Positions 7,910-15,184 of a stretch of 15,756 nucleotides of DNA are shown here, piece after piece (position 1 is the stretch's first letter; each line of letters starts with the position of its first letter). The translations under genes were made by a program, and so were the position numbers. The stretch covers positions 1-15,756 of the forward strand of contig JAWOFN010000046.1 of NCBI GenBank assembly GCA_046497505.1. Reading direction: 5' to 3'. Source of the stretch: JAWOFN01 sp046497505 [NCBI: bacterium] (GTDB lineage Bacteria > Blakebacterota > Blakebacteria > Blakebacterales). Under the pieces are notes generated by a model. That model did no database searches. It worked only from the letters and a program-made list of their open reading frames with translations, and had not been told where the DNA came from.

Positions 7910-9409
7910 TTACCCGTTCGGGTCCTCGTTCGTGTCGTTGCCGCCGCCGGTGTCCATGCCGCCGTGGTCCATCCCCGCGTGTCCGCCGCCTCCGGCCATC
8001 GCCTTCAGCTGGCTCTCCGAGTCGAGGAGGAAGCCCCCCGAGGAGGCCACGGCCGTACCCGGCTCCAGCCCCTCGAGGATCTGGTAGTACGCCCCGACCC
8101 GCAGGCCGAGGGTGACGTTGCGCGGGCTGAACCGGTTGGTCTCGACCTCTTTCCACACCACGGTGCGGCGTCCGGTGTTGATGACCGCCGAGGCGGGGAC
8201 GACGACAGACTCGGCCACCGGGGCCTGGATGACCGCCTCACCGAACATATTCGGCTTGAGGGCGCCGTCCCGGTTGGAGAACTCGGCGCGGATGGCCACG
8301 GTCCGGGTCTTCGGCTCCACGACCGGATCGATGAAGGTGATCCGACCGGTGAAGGTCCGGCCCGGGTGGGCCCGGCTGGTCACGTGGACCGTCTGCCCCA
8401 TCTCCAGGAAGGGGAGTTCGAACTCGTAGACGTCGGCGTAGAGCCAGAGGCCGGAGAGGTCGGCGATGTCCATGAGGGTCTGACCCTGCTGGACGTACTG
8501 CCCCTCCTGCACCGCCTTGCGCAGGACGGTCCCGGATGAGGGAGCGTTGATGGTCATGGTGGTGCGGACCTCCCGGGTACGCTCCAGCTCCTCGATCTGG
8601 GCCTCGCTGATGCCCCAGAGCAGGAGCCGTTCCCGGGCGCCCCGGCGCAGGCGCTCACGGGAGCTCTTCAGCGTTTCGCTCACCGCGTCCGCGTCGGGAC
8701 CCTCCAGGGTGGAGAGGTACTCCTCCTGGGTCTGGATGAGGGCGGGGCTGTAGATCTCCATCAGGGGCTGTCCCTTGCGGACCACAGCGCCTTTGAAATC
8801 CACGTGGAGCTCCTCGACCCGGCCCCCGATCCATGAGGCCACGTTGGCGGTGCGCTGCTCGTCCACGTCGAACCGGCCCACGGCGGTCACGTGCTTGACC
8901 AGGGGCCGGACCTCGGCGTGGGAGACCGCCACGTTGGCCAGCACCCGCTGACGGGGGGTGATGGATACGTCCACCAGCATCCCCTCTTCGGCCTCGGTCA
9001 TCTCGCTGGAGGATTCCCTGCGCGGGACCAGGCTCATGCCGCAGATGGGGCAGTCGCCCGGGGAATCCCGCACCACCGAGGGGTGCATGGGGCAGGTGTA
9101 GACCGTCTCGCCCTCGGGTGTCTGTACGGCCTCGCCGCCCTCGTGCAGGTGTTCGGCGTGCTCATCCTCGGTCATCCCCATGTCGTCCGCGCTCTGCCGC
9201 TCCTTGGGGACCAGACTCATGCCGCAGATGGGGCAGTCCCCGGGCTCGTCCTCGACCACCGAGGGGTGCATGGGGCAGGTGTAGTAGGTGCCGGTCTGTT
9301 CCTGCTGTGCGTCCTCCGACCCGCCGAAGACCTGCACAGCGGCGTAGGTGCCGCCCGCCAGCACCACGACCAGGGCCGCGACGATCCATATGCTCTTCGA
9401 GTTCATCAT
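7910..9409 (-). CDS. cusB: CusB-type periplasmic adaptor with two tandem heavy-metal-binding domains
   Basis: Membrane-fusion subunit (499 residues) that links CusA to the outer-membrane channel. Residues 6-28 are an N-terminal membrane anchor. Two copies of the short heavy-metal-binding module follow at about 43-69 and 104-130, each with the pattern YTCPMHPSVV...GDCPICGMSLVP, rich in Cys, Met and His ligands. The adaptor body has lipoyl/barrel halves at about 188-222 and 285-320 (IGGRVEELHVDFKG; APSSGTVLRKAVQEG), an alpha-hairpin at 225-280 and beta-barrel/membrane-proximal domains to 465. The tail (470-490) is rich in Gly, His and Met, another likely metal site. The gene starts with ATGATG. 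GGGAG lies 3 nt from the first ATG and 6 nt from the second, so the second (9406) may be the true start. It begins 9 nt after the cusC stop. Confidence 0.95.
   Translation of the reverse strand: MMNSKSIWIVAALVVVLAGGTYAAVQVFGGSEDAQQEQTGTYYTCPMHPSVVEDEPGDCPICGMSLVPKERQSADDMGMTEDEHAEHLHEGGEAVQTPEGETVYTCPMHPSVVRDSPGDCPICGMSLVPRRESSSEMTEAEEGMLVDVSITPRQRVLANVAVSHAEVRPLVKHVTAVGRFDVDEQRTANVASWIGGRVEELHVDFKGAVVRKGQPLMEIYSPALIQTQEEYLSTLEGPDADAVSETLKSSRERLRRGARERLLLWGISEAQIEELERTREVRTTMTINAPSSGTVLRKAVQEGQYVQQGQTLMDIADLSGLWLYADVYEFELPFLEMGQTVHVTSRAHPGRTFTGRITFIDPVVEPKTRTVAIRAEFSNRDGALKPNMFGEAVIQAPVAESVVVPASAVINTGRRTVVWKEVETNRFSPRNVTLGLRVGAYYQILEGLEPGTAVASSGGFLLDSESQLKAMAGGGGHAGMDHGGMDTGGGNDTNEDPNG
9024..9283 (-). 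repeat. Tandem duplication encoding the CusB metal-binding module
   Basis: Two 77-nt segments, 9024-9100 and 9207-9283, are 183 nt (61 codons) apart and differ at only about ten positions, mostly in the middle. The segment between them encodes an acidic, His-containing spacer (DDMGMTEDEHAEHLHEGG). The DNA-level similarity points to fairly recent duplication, gene conversion or strong constraint. Confidence 0.85.
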
Positions 9410-9418
9410 CTTCTCCCG

Positions 9419-10714
9419 TTACTCCTGCTGGGGTGCGTCACGCCGGGCGGGGTCGCCCACCAACGCTTCCAGTTCGGCTGTCCGGCGACGGGCATCCACT
9501 TCTACCCGCACCGCCTCGAGCTGATAGTTGAACAGCGTGGTCTGGGCACTCAGGAGGGTCAGGAAGTCCACCTGGTCCACCCGGTAGCCGGAGAGGGTGC
9601 TGCTCAGCACGCCCTCCGACTGGGGGAGGATCTGCTCGGTGTAGAGGTCGGTGAGACGACGGGTCCTCCTCAGTTCGGCCACCAGGCGTTCCACCTCGCC
9701 CTGGATCTGCAGTTCCATGTCCCGGATCCTGTAGTCCCGCTGGGTGAGACGCGCCTCTTCCTCACGCACCGCCCGGTCCTGCTTGCTGCCCGCCCAGAGG
9801 GGTACCTGTACACTCACCATGGCAGTGAGGAAATCGGGGCGCCCGCCGTCCCGCTGGCCGTAGGAGGCGCTGGCACTCCAGTTGGGGAGCCGCATCCGCT
9901 CGGCCAGGTCGATGGCTGCCTGCCGACGCTCCCGCTCGGCCCTGGCCACCAGCAGGGCGGGACTGTGTTCCATCGCCCGAACGGCCAGGGAGTCGGCGGG
10001 AGCCAGCATCTGTCCGCCCTCCGCGGTGATCGGCGCTGCCCGCACCGGCGTCGAGAGGGGCATGTCACGGAGCGCGTTGAGACGGCTGACCAGCCCGCTC
10101 CGCTGCTCCTCCAGACCGATGAGGCGCTCGGTGAGGCGGGAGCGTTCCAGTTCGGCCTTCAGCACATCCTGCTGGATGCCCGAGCCGGTTCTGTAACGGG
10201 TCTCGGCCACCTGGACGAACTGGTCCAGCAGCGCCTGGTTCTCCTGCACCACCCGGATGCGCTCGTCCAGGAAGTAGAGGTCCAGCCAGGTCAGGCGGGC
10301 CTGCTTCCTGAGTTCTTCCCTCGTCCGATCCAGCATCAGCCGGCTGGTCTCCACGCCGGCCTCCGCCACGGTGGACCGGGCGCCCCGAACCCCGGGAGCC
10401 GGGAACGCCTGGCTCAGCGTGAGCTGCTTTTGGGTCATCGGCTCCTGATCGAAAACGAAGGTGTCCAGGGGAAGGCTCATCAACGAGAAGCCCACCATCG
10501 GGTCGGGGAGGGCGCCGGCCTGTGGCACACGCTCCTCGGCGGCCTCGATGGCCGATACCATGCTCGAGAGCCCGGGGTTGCGGTCGAGGACCTGTTCCAC
10601 GTATTCCCCCACGGCGAGGGGTGGTCCGACGCTCCCTTCCTGGGCCCGGGCCGGGGCGGCCAGGAGCAGTCCGAAGAGTGCCAGGATCTGTATCGATAGG
10701 ATGTGTCGTCTCAT
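9419..10714 (-). CDS. cusC: CusC-like outer-membrane efflux channel (OEP/TolC family)
   Basis: Outer-membrane partner of CusBA, 431 residues, within the usual range for the OEP family. Residues 1-24 are a signal peptide (LLLAAPARAQ). Unlike E. coli CusC there is no lipobox cysteine, so it is not predicted to be a lipoprotein. Two OEP repeats can be traced, each with long amphipathic helices (EEERVPQAG-type N-terminal helix; ALDYQLEAVRVEVDARR-like C-terminal helix region near 400-415) and the AFPAPGVRG and QVPLWAGSKQ segments seen in metal-efflux OEPs. It is first of four co-directional genes with gaps of 9, 4 and 43 nt. The ribosome site is weak (GGA six bases from the ATG). A sigma54 promoter lies just upstream, giving a leader of roughly 37 nt. 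Confidence 0.93.
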   Translation of the reverse strand: MRRHILSIQILALFGLLLAAPARAQEGSVGPPLAVGEYVEQVLDRNPGLSSMVSAIEAAEERVPQAGALPDPMVGFSLMSLPLDTFVFDQEPMTQKQLTLSQAFPAPGVRGARSTVAEAGVETSRLMLDRTREELRKQARLTWLDLYFLDERIRVVQENQALLDQFVQVAETRYRTGSGIQQDVLKAELERSRLTERLIGLEEQRSGLVSRLNALRDMPLSTPVRAAPITAEGGQMLAPADSLAVRAMEHSPALLVARAERERRQAAIDLAERMRLPNWSASASYGQRDGGRPDFLTAMVSVQVPLWAGSKQDRAVREEEARLTQRDYRIRDMELQIQGEVERLVAELRRTRRLTDLYTEQILPQSEGVLSSTLSGYRVDQVDFLTLLSAQTTLFNYQLEAVRVEVDARRRTAELEALVGDPARRDAPQQE

Positions 10715-10762
10715 GGGTCATCCGGTTCGGGTGCAGGTGGATCCGATATGCGCTCATGTAAC

Positions 10763-10778
10763 GCAAGTACCGTGCCAA
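10763..10778 (-). promoter_or_regulatory. Sigma54 (-24/-12) promoter of the cusCBA-PII operon
   Basis: On the minus strand this reads TTGGCACGGTACTTGC, a complete match to the consensus YTGGCACGNNNNTTGC, with the near-invariant GG and GC at the correct spacing. The predicted start is near 10751, about 37 nt before the cusC ATG. It lies in the gap after a gene for an NtrC-class activator, the class of protein that sigma54 promoters require. Promoter use is inferred; the motif match is direct. Confidence 0.88.
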
Positions 10779-10871
10779 CGTGCTGGCCGACGGGCGAGGG
10801 GATGTGAGGCCCGATGAAGGGGTTCGCCGTTCGGGTGAGTGTGAGGTCACCGGCCACGGCCGGGCCGGAGA

Positions 10872-10897
10872 TGATTCAAATCAGACAACAGATGTTG
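10872..10897 (-). promoter_or_regulatory. Paired palindromes, candidate activator-binding sites for the sigma54 promoter
   Basis: Two 12-bp palindromes lie in an AT-richer island: TGATT-CA-AATCA (10872-10883) and CAACA-GA-TGTTG (10886-10897). Each has 5-bp arms around a 2-bp centre, with centres 14 bp apart. They lie about 125 and 140 bp upstream of the predicted cusC start, the usual distance for NtrC-type enhancer sites. The two half-site sequences differ, so the binding assignment is inference. Confidence 0.5.
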
Positions 10898-10912
10898 GAT
10901 ATGAAGCAGTTC

Positions 10913-10928
10913 CAGCCCTGGAGGGCCG
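10913..10928 (-). terminator. Weak hairpin just after the response-regulator gene
   Basis: CGGCCC and GGGCTG on the minus strand can pair (one G-U) around a 4-nt loop a few bases after the regulator stop codon. No T tract follows, so readthrough into cusC is possible. It marks the likely boundary between the regulator transcript and the sigma54-driven pump operon. Confidence 0.25.
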
Positions 10929-10931
10929 GTG

Positions 10932-12302
10932 TCACCCCTCGATGCCGTACTTCTGCATCCGGTAGATGAGCGTGTTCCGGGTGATCCCCAGGGAGCGGGC
11001 GGCCTGGGACTGGTTCCCCTCATTCCGGGCAAGGGCCGCCTCCAGGAGCTGTCTCTCCATTTCATCCAGGGAGAGTCCGGTATCCAGCATCCGGTCTGCC
11101 AGACGCCCGGCTTCCGGGGGGACCGACCCGACGTTATCGGGGAGCTGGTCCGCCGTGATGCGGTCCGAATCGGTCATCACCAGCATCCGCTCCACCGTGT
11201 TCTCCAGCTCCCGCACGTTCCCGGGCCAGGAGTAGTCCTGAAGGCGGCTGTAGACCTCCGGGTCGACCGAGACCATCGGTCGGGCCTGCTCCCTGCTGTG
11301 CACACGAAGGAAGTGGTCGAAGAGGAGGGGGATGTCCTCGCGGCGCTCCCGCAGCGGCGGGAGCTTGATGGGGACCACACAGAGCCGGTAGTAGAGGTCC
11401 TCACGGAACCGTCCCGCGGCGACCGCCTTCTTGAGGTCCACGTTGGTGGCGGCGATGACCCGCACGTCCACCGGGACCGGCTGTTCGGCCCCCACCTTGT
11501 CCACCGTACGTTCCTGGAGGACGCGGAGCAGGCGGACCTGCACCTGGAGGGGGAGTTCGGAGACCTCATCCAGGAAGACCGTCCCCCCCTCGGCCGCCTG
11601 GAACTTGCCATCCTTGTCCCGGGTGGCCCCGGTGAAGGCCCCTTTCACATGGCCGAAGAGTTCGGACTCGAGCAGCGATTCGGGGATCGCGCCGCAGTTG
11701 ATCGGTACGAACGGCCGGGCGGTACGGGCGCTGTTCACGTGGATGGATCGAGCGAGGAGTTCCTTGCCCGTTCCGCTCTCTCCCTGCACCAGGACCGTGG
11801 CGTCGGTGGCCGAGACGCGCCGGGCGATCCGATAGACCTCCTGCATCCTGCCCGATCGTCCCACCATCCCCTCCAGGTCGTACTGTTCCTGGATCAGCGA
11901 GCGGAGCTGCCGGTTCTCCTTCCGAAGGTCCTGGATCTCCAGAGCTTTCCCGACCGTGGTCAGGAGTTCCTCCCGCTCGAACGGTTTGGTCAGGAAGTCG
12001 TAGGCACCCTGGCGCAGGGCCTCGATGGCGTTGTCCACGGTGGCGTAGGCCGAGATGACCACGACCGGCGTCTCCGGGAGCCTCCGGGTGAGTTCCGCCA
12101 GCAGTTCGAGGCCGTCCAGTTCGGGCATCTGGAGGTCGGTGAGGATCAGGTCGAACTGCTGGTTTTCCAACACCTCCAGGGCCGCACGACCATCCTCCGC
12201 CTCGACGGTCTCATGGCCCGCCTTGTCCAGCTGGGCCGTCAGGGTGCGTCGGAAGGAATCGTCGTCGTCCACCACCAGGACCCGGTGCTCCCGTTCATTC
12301 AT
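10932..12302 (-). CDS. NtrC-family sigma54-dependent response regulator
   Basis: A 456-residue activator with all three NtrC-class domains. The receiver (6-120) has acidic residues 12-14, phosphoacceptor Asp56 (LILTDLQMP) and Lys106 (FLTKPF). The AAA+ domain (about 146-375) has Walker A GESGTGK (174-180), the sigma54-contacting GAFTGA loop intact (221-226) and Walker B VFLDE (242-246). The Fis-type helix-turn-helix is at 426-453 (NQSQAARSLGITRNTL). The frame stays open up to 12425, but the ATG at 12302 has GGAGGG seven bases upstream and starts directly at the receiver. Its start overlaps the kinase stop in ATGAATGA, typical of a co-translated pair. The intact GAFTGA predicts that it activates sigma54 promoters. 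The perfect one upstream of cusC is the obvious target. Confidence 0.95.
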   Translation of the reverse strand: MNEREHRVLVVDDDDSFRRTLTAQLDKAGHETVEAEDGRAALEVLENQQFDLILTDLQMPELDGLELLAELTRRLPETPVVVISAYATVDNAIEALRQGAYDFLTKPFEREELLTTVGKALEIQDLRKENRQLRSLIQEQYDLEGMVGRSGRMQEVYRIARRVSATDATVLVQGESGTGKELLARSIHVNSARTARPFVPINCGAIPESLLESELFGHVKGAFTGATRDKDGKFQAAEGGTVFLDEVSELPLQVQVRLLRVLQERTVDKVGAEQPVPVDVRVIAATNVDLKKAVAAGRFREDLYYRLCVVPIKLPPLRERREDIPLLFDHFLRVHSREQARPMVSVDPEVYSRLQDYSWPGNVRELENTVERMLVMTDSDRITADQLPDNVGSVPPEAGRLADRMLDTGLSLDEMERQLLEAALARNEGNQSQAARSLGITRNTLIYRMQKYGIEG

Positions 12303-13401
12303 GTCCAGTCCCTCCAGCCCAGACGGGGAGGGAGAGGACGAAGTCCGCCCCCCCCTCGGGACGGTCCTCGGCCCGGATGGTCCCTCCGTGGGCTTCGATG
12401 ATGGCGTATGCGACCGATAGGCCAAGACCGGTACCTTCCTTCCGTGTCGTGAAGAAGGGATCGAACAGTTTCTCCTTCACCGAGGAAGCAATTCCCGGGC
12501 CATCGTCCTTGACGTGGATCCGGACCCTCTCCTCTCCGGGGTCCTCTTCGACCTCGATCTCAACCCGTCCCCCCTCCTCCTGTGCCTGGATGGCGTTCAG
12601 CACCAGGTTGACCAGGACCTGGGAGAGCTGGGCCTCATCCGCCTGGACCGGCTCGATGGCTGCAGGCAGCTCGTAGGAGAGGTCGGCCTTGTTCCGCTCG
12701 GCCTCCTTGTTCAGGAGGCGGAGGACCTGGGGAATGAAGCGCCGCAGGTCGACCGGGCCGAAGGAGGGCGGGGAGGGACGGGCGAAGGAGAGGAAATCGT
12801 CCAGCAGGTGCTGCAGACGCCGGGTCTCCTTGCTGATGATGTCGGCGAACTCCTGGGAGGGCAGGTCGTCGGGGATGTCGTCCAGGAGCAGGTCCACCGC
12901 GCTCTTGATGGATCCCAGGGGGTTGCGGATCTCGTGGGCCATGCCGGCGGCCAGTTGACCCGCAGCCGAGAGGCGGTCCGCCCTCCGTATCTGCTCCATG
13001 GAGTCCTGGAGCTGGGCGTAGGCCTGCTCCAGTTCCGCCGCCGCCTCCTGGTAGCGCCGGTGCTGCCTGTGCTCCAGGTCGGCCAGTACCCCCGTGATGG
13101 CCCCCACCACGAAGTACATGATCATCTCGCCGTACCGTCCCGCGTTGTCGGGAGGCGTGTGGGCCCAGTGGATCAGGATGTGGGGCAGGTACAACAGGGC
13201 AGAGAGCACCGCCGTGACGAGTCCCCCGCGGAGCCCGTACCACCAGGCGCCGAAGAGGATCGGCATGTAATACAGCCGCCTCCAGATCTGGTGCAGGAGG
13301 GGCTGGTCCACCGGGGTGGACAGATGGAGTAGGGTCACCAGGGCGAGCATGCCGCCGAGGGCGGCCAGACGCTGGGTCCGGGTGAGCTGTGTGGTCTCCA
13401 T
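12295..13401 (-). CDS. Membrane sensor histidine kinase, NtrB/ZraS-like
   Basis: A 368-residue kinase. The N-terminal third has about four membrane helices (roughly 9-25, 43-56, 59-77, 91-108) with short loops and no large periplasmic sensor domain. One loop, LPHILIHWAHTPPDN, contains three histidines (74, 78, 81). A coiled-coil (110-140) leads to the HisKA domain with phosphoacceptor His156 in MAHEIRNPLG. The ATPase domain has the N box (VNLVLNAIQ, near 263-271), G1 DDGPGI (299-304), DPFFTT (314-319) and G2 GTGLGLS (323-329). A longer frame starts at 13422, but the ATG at 13401 has GAGAGG nine bases upstream, so it is preferred. It is paired with the downstream sigma54 activator through an 8-nt overlap. 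Copper or silver sensing is inferred only from the neighbouring pump genes. Confidence 0.93.
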   Translation of the reverse strand: METTQLTRTQRLAALGGMLALVTLLHLSTPVDQPLLHQIWRRLYYMPILFGAWWYGLRGGLVTAVLSALLYLPHILIHWAHTPPDNAGRYGEMIMYFVVGAITGVLADLEHRQHRRYQEAAAELEQAYAQLQDSMEQIRRADRLSAAGQLAAGMAHEIRNPLGSIKSAVDLLLDDIPDDLPSQEFADIISKETRRLQHLLDDFLSFARPSPPSFGPVDLRRFIPQVLRLLNKEAERNKADLSYELPAAIEPVQADEAQLSQVLVNLVLNAIQAQEEGGRVEIEVEEDPGEERVRIHVKDDGPGIASSVKEKLFDPFFTTRKEGTGLGLSVAYAIIEAHGGTIRAEDRPEGGADFVLSLPVWAGGTGHE

Positions 13402-13429
13402 GGTCGGCGGCCTCTCGCGCATGCACGGA

Positions 13430-13440
13430 TAATATCCTAC
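13430..13440. repeat. Small palindrome upstream of the kinase gene
   Basis: GGATA-T-TATCC (minus strand) is an 11-bp palindrome in the 93-nt gap between the truncated ATPase and the kinase gene. It could be an operator or part of a promoter, but no matched -35/-10 or -24/-12 pair is visible around it. Confidence 0.2.
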
Positions 13441-13494
13441 GGATGGCTGCTGCGCGCGCCGGGCGCAACGCAGGCTGTCACGGCCAGCGTGTAC

Positions 13495-14850
13495 TCAGGC
13501 GCGGCGCACCAGGACCTCGTCGTTCCTCGAACATCCGTCCGATCCCGGCCACCAGGCCCATGCTGCTCCACAACGGATCAGGATCCCGTGCTCGGCGCCC
13601 ATGCCGCTCCCGACCATGAGGGCCGTGGGGGTGGCCAGGCCCAGGGCGCAGGGGCAGGCGATGACCAGGACCGCGACCATGGAGACCACGGCCAGGGTGA
13701 TCACGCCCAGACCGGGATCCACCCAGGGGAGGAAGGACCCGGCGGCGGCCAAGCTGCTCATGAGACCGGGCAGGGCCACCCAGAGGACCACGGTGAGCAG
13801 GGCCACGCCGATGACCACGGGCACGAAGACCCGGGTGACCCGGTCCGCGAACTCCTGGATCGGCACCTTGGTGCCCTGGCACTCCTCCACGAGTTTGATG
13901 ACCTGGCTCAGGAAGGTGTCCTTCCCGACCCGGGTCGCTTCGACCTTCAGCAGACCCTCCTGATTGACCGTGGCGCCGATGACCTCGTCCCCCTCTCTGC
14001 GGGTGACGGGCATCGACTCGCCGGTGGCCATCGACTCGTCCACCGCGCTCTCCCCATCACGGACCACCCCGTCGGTGGGGATCTTCTCGCCCGGCCAAAC
14101 CACCATGAGGTTGCCCGCACGTACTTCGTCTATGGGGACCTCGACCTCCTGGCCGTCCCGAAGGACCCGGGCGGTCTTGGCGCCCAGCTCCAGCAGTTTG
14201 CGGATGGCCTGGGAGGCCCGTCCCTTCGCGGCCTCCTCCACATACCGTCCGGTGAGGTGGAAGGCCATGATCATGGCGGAGACGCCGGCGTAGTTGGCGA
14301 TGGGGAAGAAGAAGGATGCCGGCCCGGTCAGCAGGGAGGCCCCGGTCCCCAGAGCGATCAGGGAGTCCATGTTGGGGGCCCCCCGTATCCCCGCCTTCCA
14401 GCCGCTCCGGTAGGTATCCCGTCCGACCCAGAAGAGGACCGGGAGGGCCAGCACGATCATGCCGGCGTTGTAGACGGTCTCCGAAGGCCAGAGGATGCCG
14501 AAGAACATCTCAGCGAACATCCAGAGGATGATCGGGACGGTGAAGAGCCAGGCGACCTTCATGCGATACCGCGCCCCCTGCATCTTGCGTTCGTCGTCCG
14601 ATACCTCCTCGGTGTCCCCGCCGGTCTCCTCCGACGGCTTGTCGAGGACCTGGTAGCCCGTCGCGTCCACGGCGGCGGTCAGATCCTCCCGGTCCGCCGT
14701 TCCCCGCACGGTCTTCACCCGGGCCCGTTCGGCGGCCAGGTTGACCGAGGCCTCCATGACGCCGTCCACTCCGGCCAGGGCATCCTCGACGTGTCCCGCA
14801 CAGAAGGCGCAGGTCATGCCCTCCACGGCCAGCGTGATCTCCTTCTCCAC
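13495..14850 (-). pseudogene. copA: Copper P1B-type ATPase (CopA-like), truncated before the catalytic P-domain
   Basis: The 451-residue product begins as a normal CopA: an HMA metal-binding domain with GMTCAFC (11-17), membrane helices from about 98, the actuator domain with TGES (276-279), and the copper-transport motif CPC (399-401) in [16 protein letters not shown]. After GILIR (426) the match stops. The last 25 residues are unrelated, and the DKTGTLT phosphorylation site, nucleotide-binding domain and last two helices are absent. None of the three frames beyond the break encodes them, so this is a deletion or rearrangement rather than a simple frameshift. The protein cannot hydrolyse ATP for transport. 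A GTG start at 14850 is chosen because GGGAG lies eight bases upstream. The frame remains open to a GTG at 14925 that has no ribosome site. A misassembly at the break is possible. Confidence 0.82.
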
Positions 14851-14939
14851 GGCAGGTTCTCCCTTCCGTTTCCGGCCCTCCGGGCTCTGCCCGGTGGGGC
14901 CGATGGTTCTTGGCGTTCGATGCACAGGGTAGGGGTAAG

Positions 14940-14959
14940 GGGATGAAGTCGGGATGAAG
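14940..14959. repeat. Two direct GGGATGAAG repeats at helical spacing
   Basis: GGGATGAAG occurs at 14940-14948 and 14951-14959, a period of 11 bp. A partial third copy (GAAG at 14967-14970) has nearly the same phase. The spacing of about one helical turn would suit a protein binding one DNA face upstream of the ATPase gene. Chance cannot be excluded. Confidence 0.35.
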
Positions 14960-15058
14960 GGGACCTGAAGGGGCCATCACCACGGTCGGGGGCTGCCTGT
15001 GCGAAATGCCCCAGGCGCTGCGGCAAATCGAGCAGTGGGCATGGAACAGCGGCGCGGT

Positions 15059-15078
15059 GGAAGGGCGGAGATCCTTCC
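15059..15078. repeat. Inverted repeat GGAAGG-N8-CCTTCC
   Basis: Perfect 6-bp arms (15059-15064 and 15073-15078) flank an 8-bp spacer. The half-sites resemble those of CueR operators (CCTTCC-N7-GGAAGG), but the order is reversed and the spacer longer. It could be a different operator or an RNA hairpin. Confidence 0.3.
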
Positions 15079-15107
15079 GGGCCCATCCTCGCCGCTTACC
15101 AGCGGCA

Positions 15108-15122
15108 TGGCACGGCATTTGA
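15108..15122 (+). promoter_or_regulatory. Near-consensus sigma54 element on the plus strand
   Basis: TGGCACGGCATTTGA matches the -24 box perfectly and the spacing of the -12 box, but ends in TTGA rather than TTGC, losing part of the near-invariant GC. If used, transcription would begin near 15134, about 50 nt before the ATG at 15185. It carries the same TGGCACG core as the cusC promoter. Confidence 0.3.
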
Positions 15123-15184
15123 CGCCTACCATCAGGTGAACAAGTCCGAAACCTGCAGGGACCATACGGACGGAGAGTGAAAGC

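Larger units (their letters stand above)
14851..15184. other. 334-nt intergenic region upstream of the truncated ATPase gene
   Basis: No convincing gene is seen on either strand here. The region separates the leftward copA-like gene from rightward genes, so it should contain promoters for both. It contains an 11-bp-period repeat (14940-14959), an inverted repeat (15059-15078) and a near-sigma54 element on the plus strand (15108-15122). No clear sigma70 promoter was found; a TTGACG at 15119-15124 lacks a matching -10. Confidence 0.6.

Noticed and set aside
4774-8115. A plus-strand open frame of more than 1100 codons running opposite cusA and the end of cusB
   Set aside because: It is a mirror of a strongly biased GC-rich gene. 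The product is a His/Asp/Gly-rich mix with no domain, and the opposite strand encodes an unmistakable CusA with all key residues.
9419-10714. CusC as an outer-membrane lipoprotein as in E. coli
   Set aside because: The signal peptide ends in APARAQEG, with no cysteine that could form a lipobox.
12303-12425. N-terminal extension of the response regulator by 41 codons
   Set aside because: The extension is Ser/Pro-rich and lies inside the kinase ATPase domain, while the ATG at 12302 has a strong ribosome site and begins at the receiver domain.
13495-13580. Simple frameshift or programmed slippage explaining the short ATPase
   Set aside because: All three minus-strand frames after the break were read; none gives the DKTGTLT domain, so sequence is missing rather than shifted.
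15059-15078. CueR operator for copA
   Set aside because: CueR sites read CCTTCC-N7-GGAAGG between spaced -35 and -10 boxes. Here the half-sites are in the opposite order with an 8-bp spacer and no promoter boxes around them.
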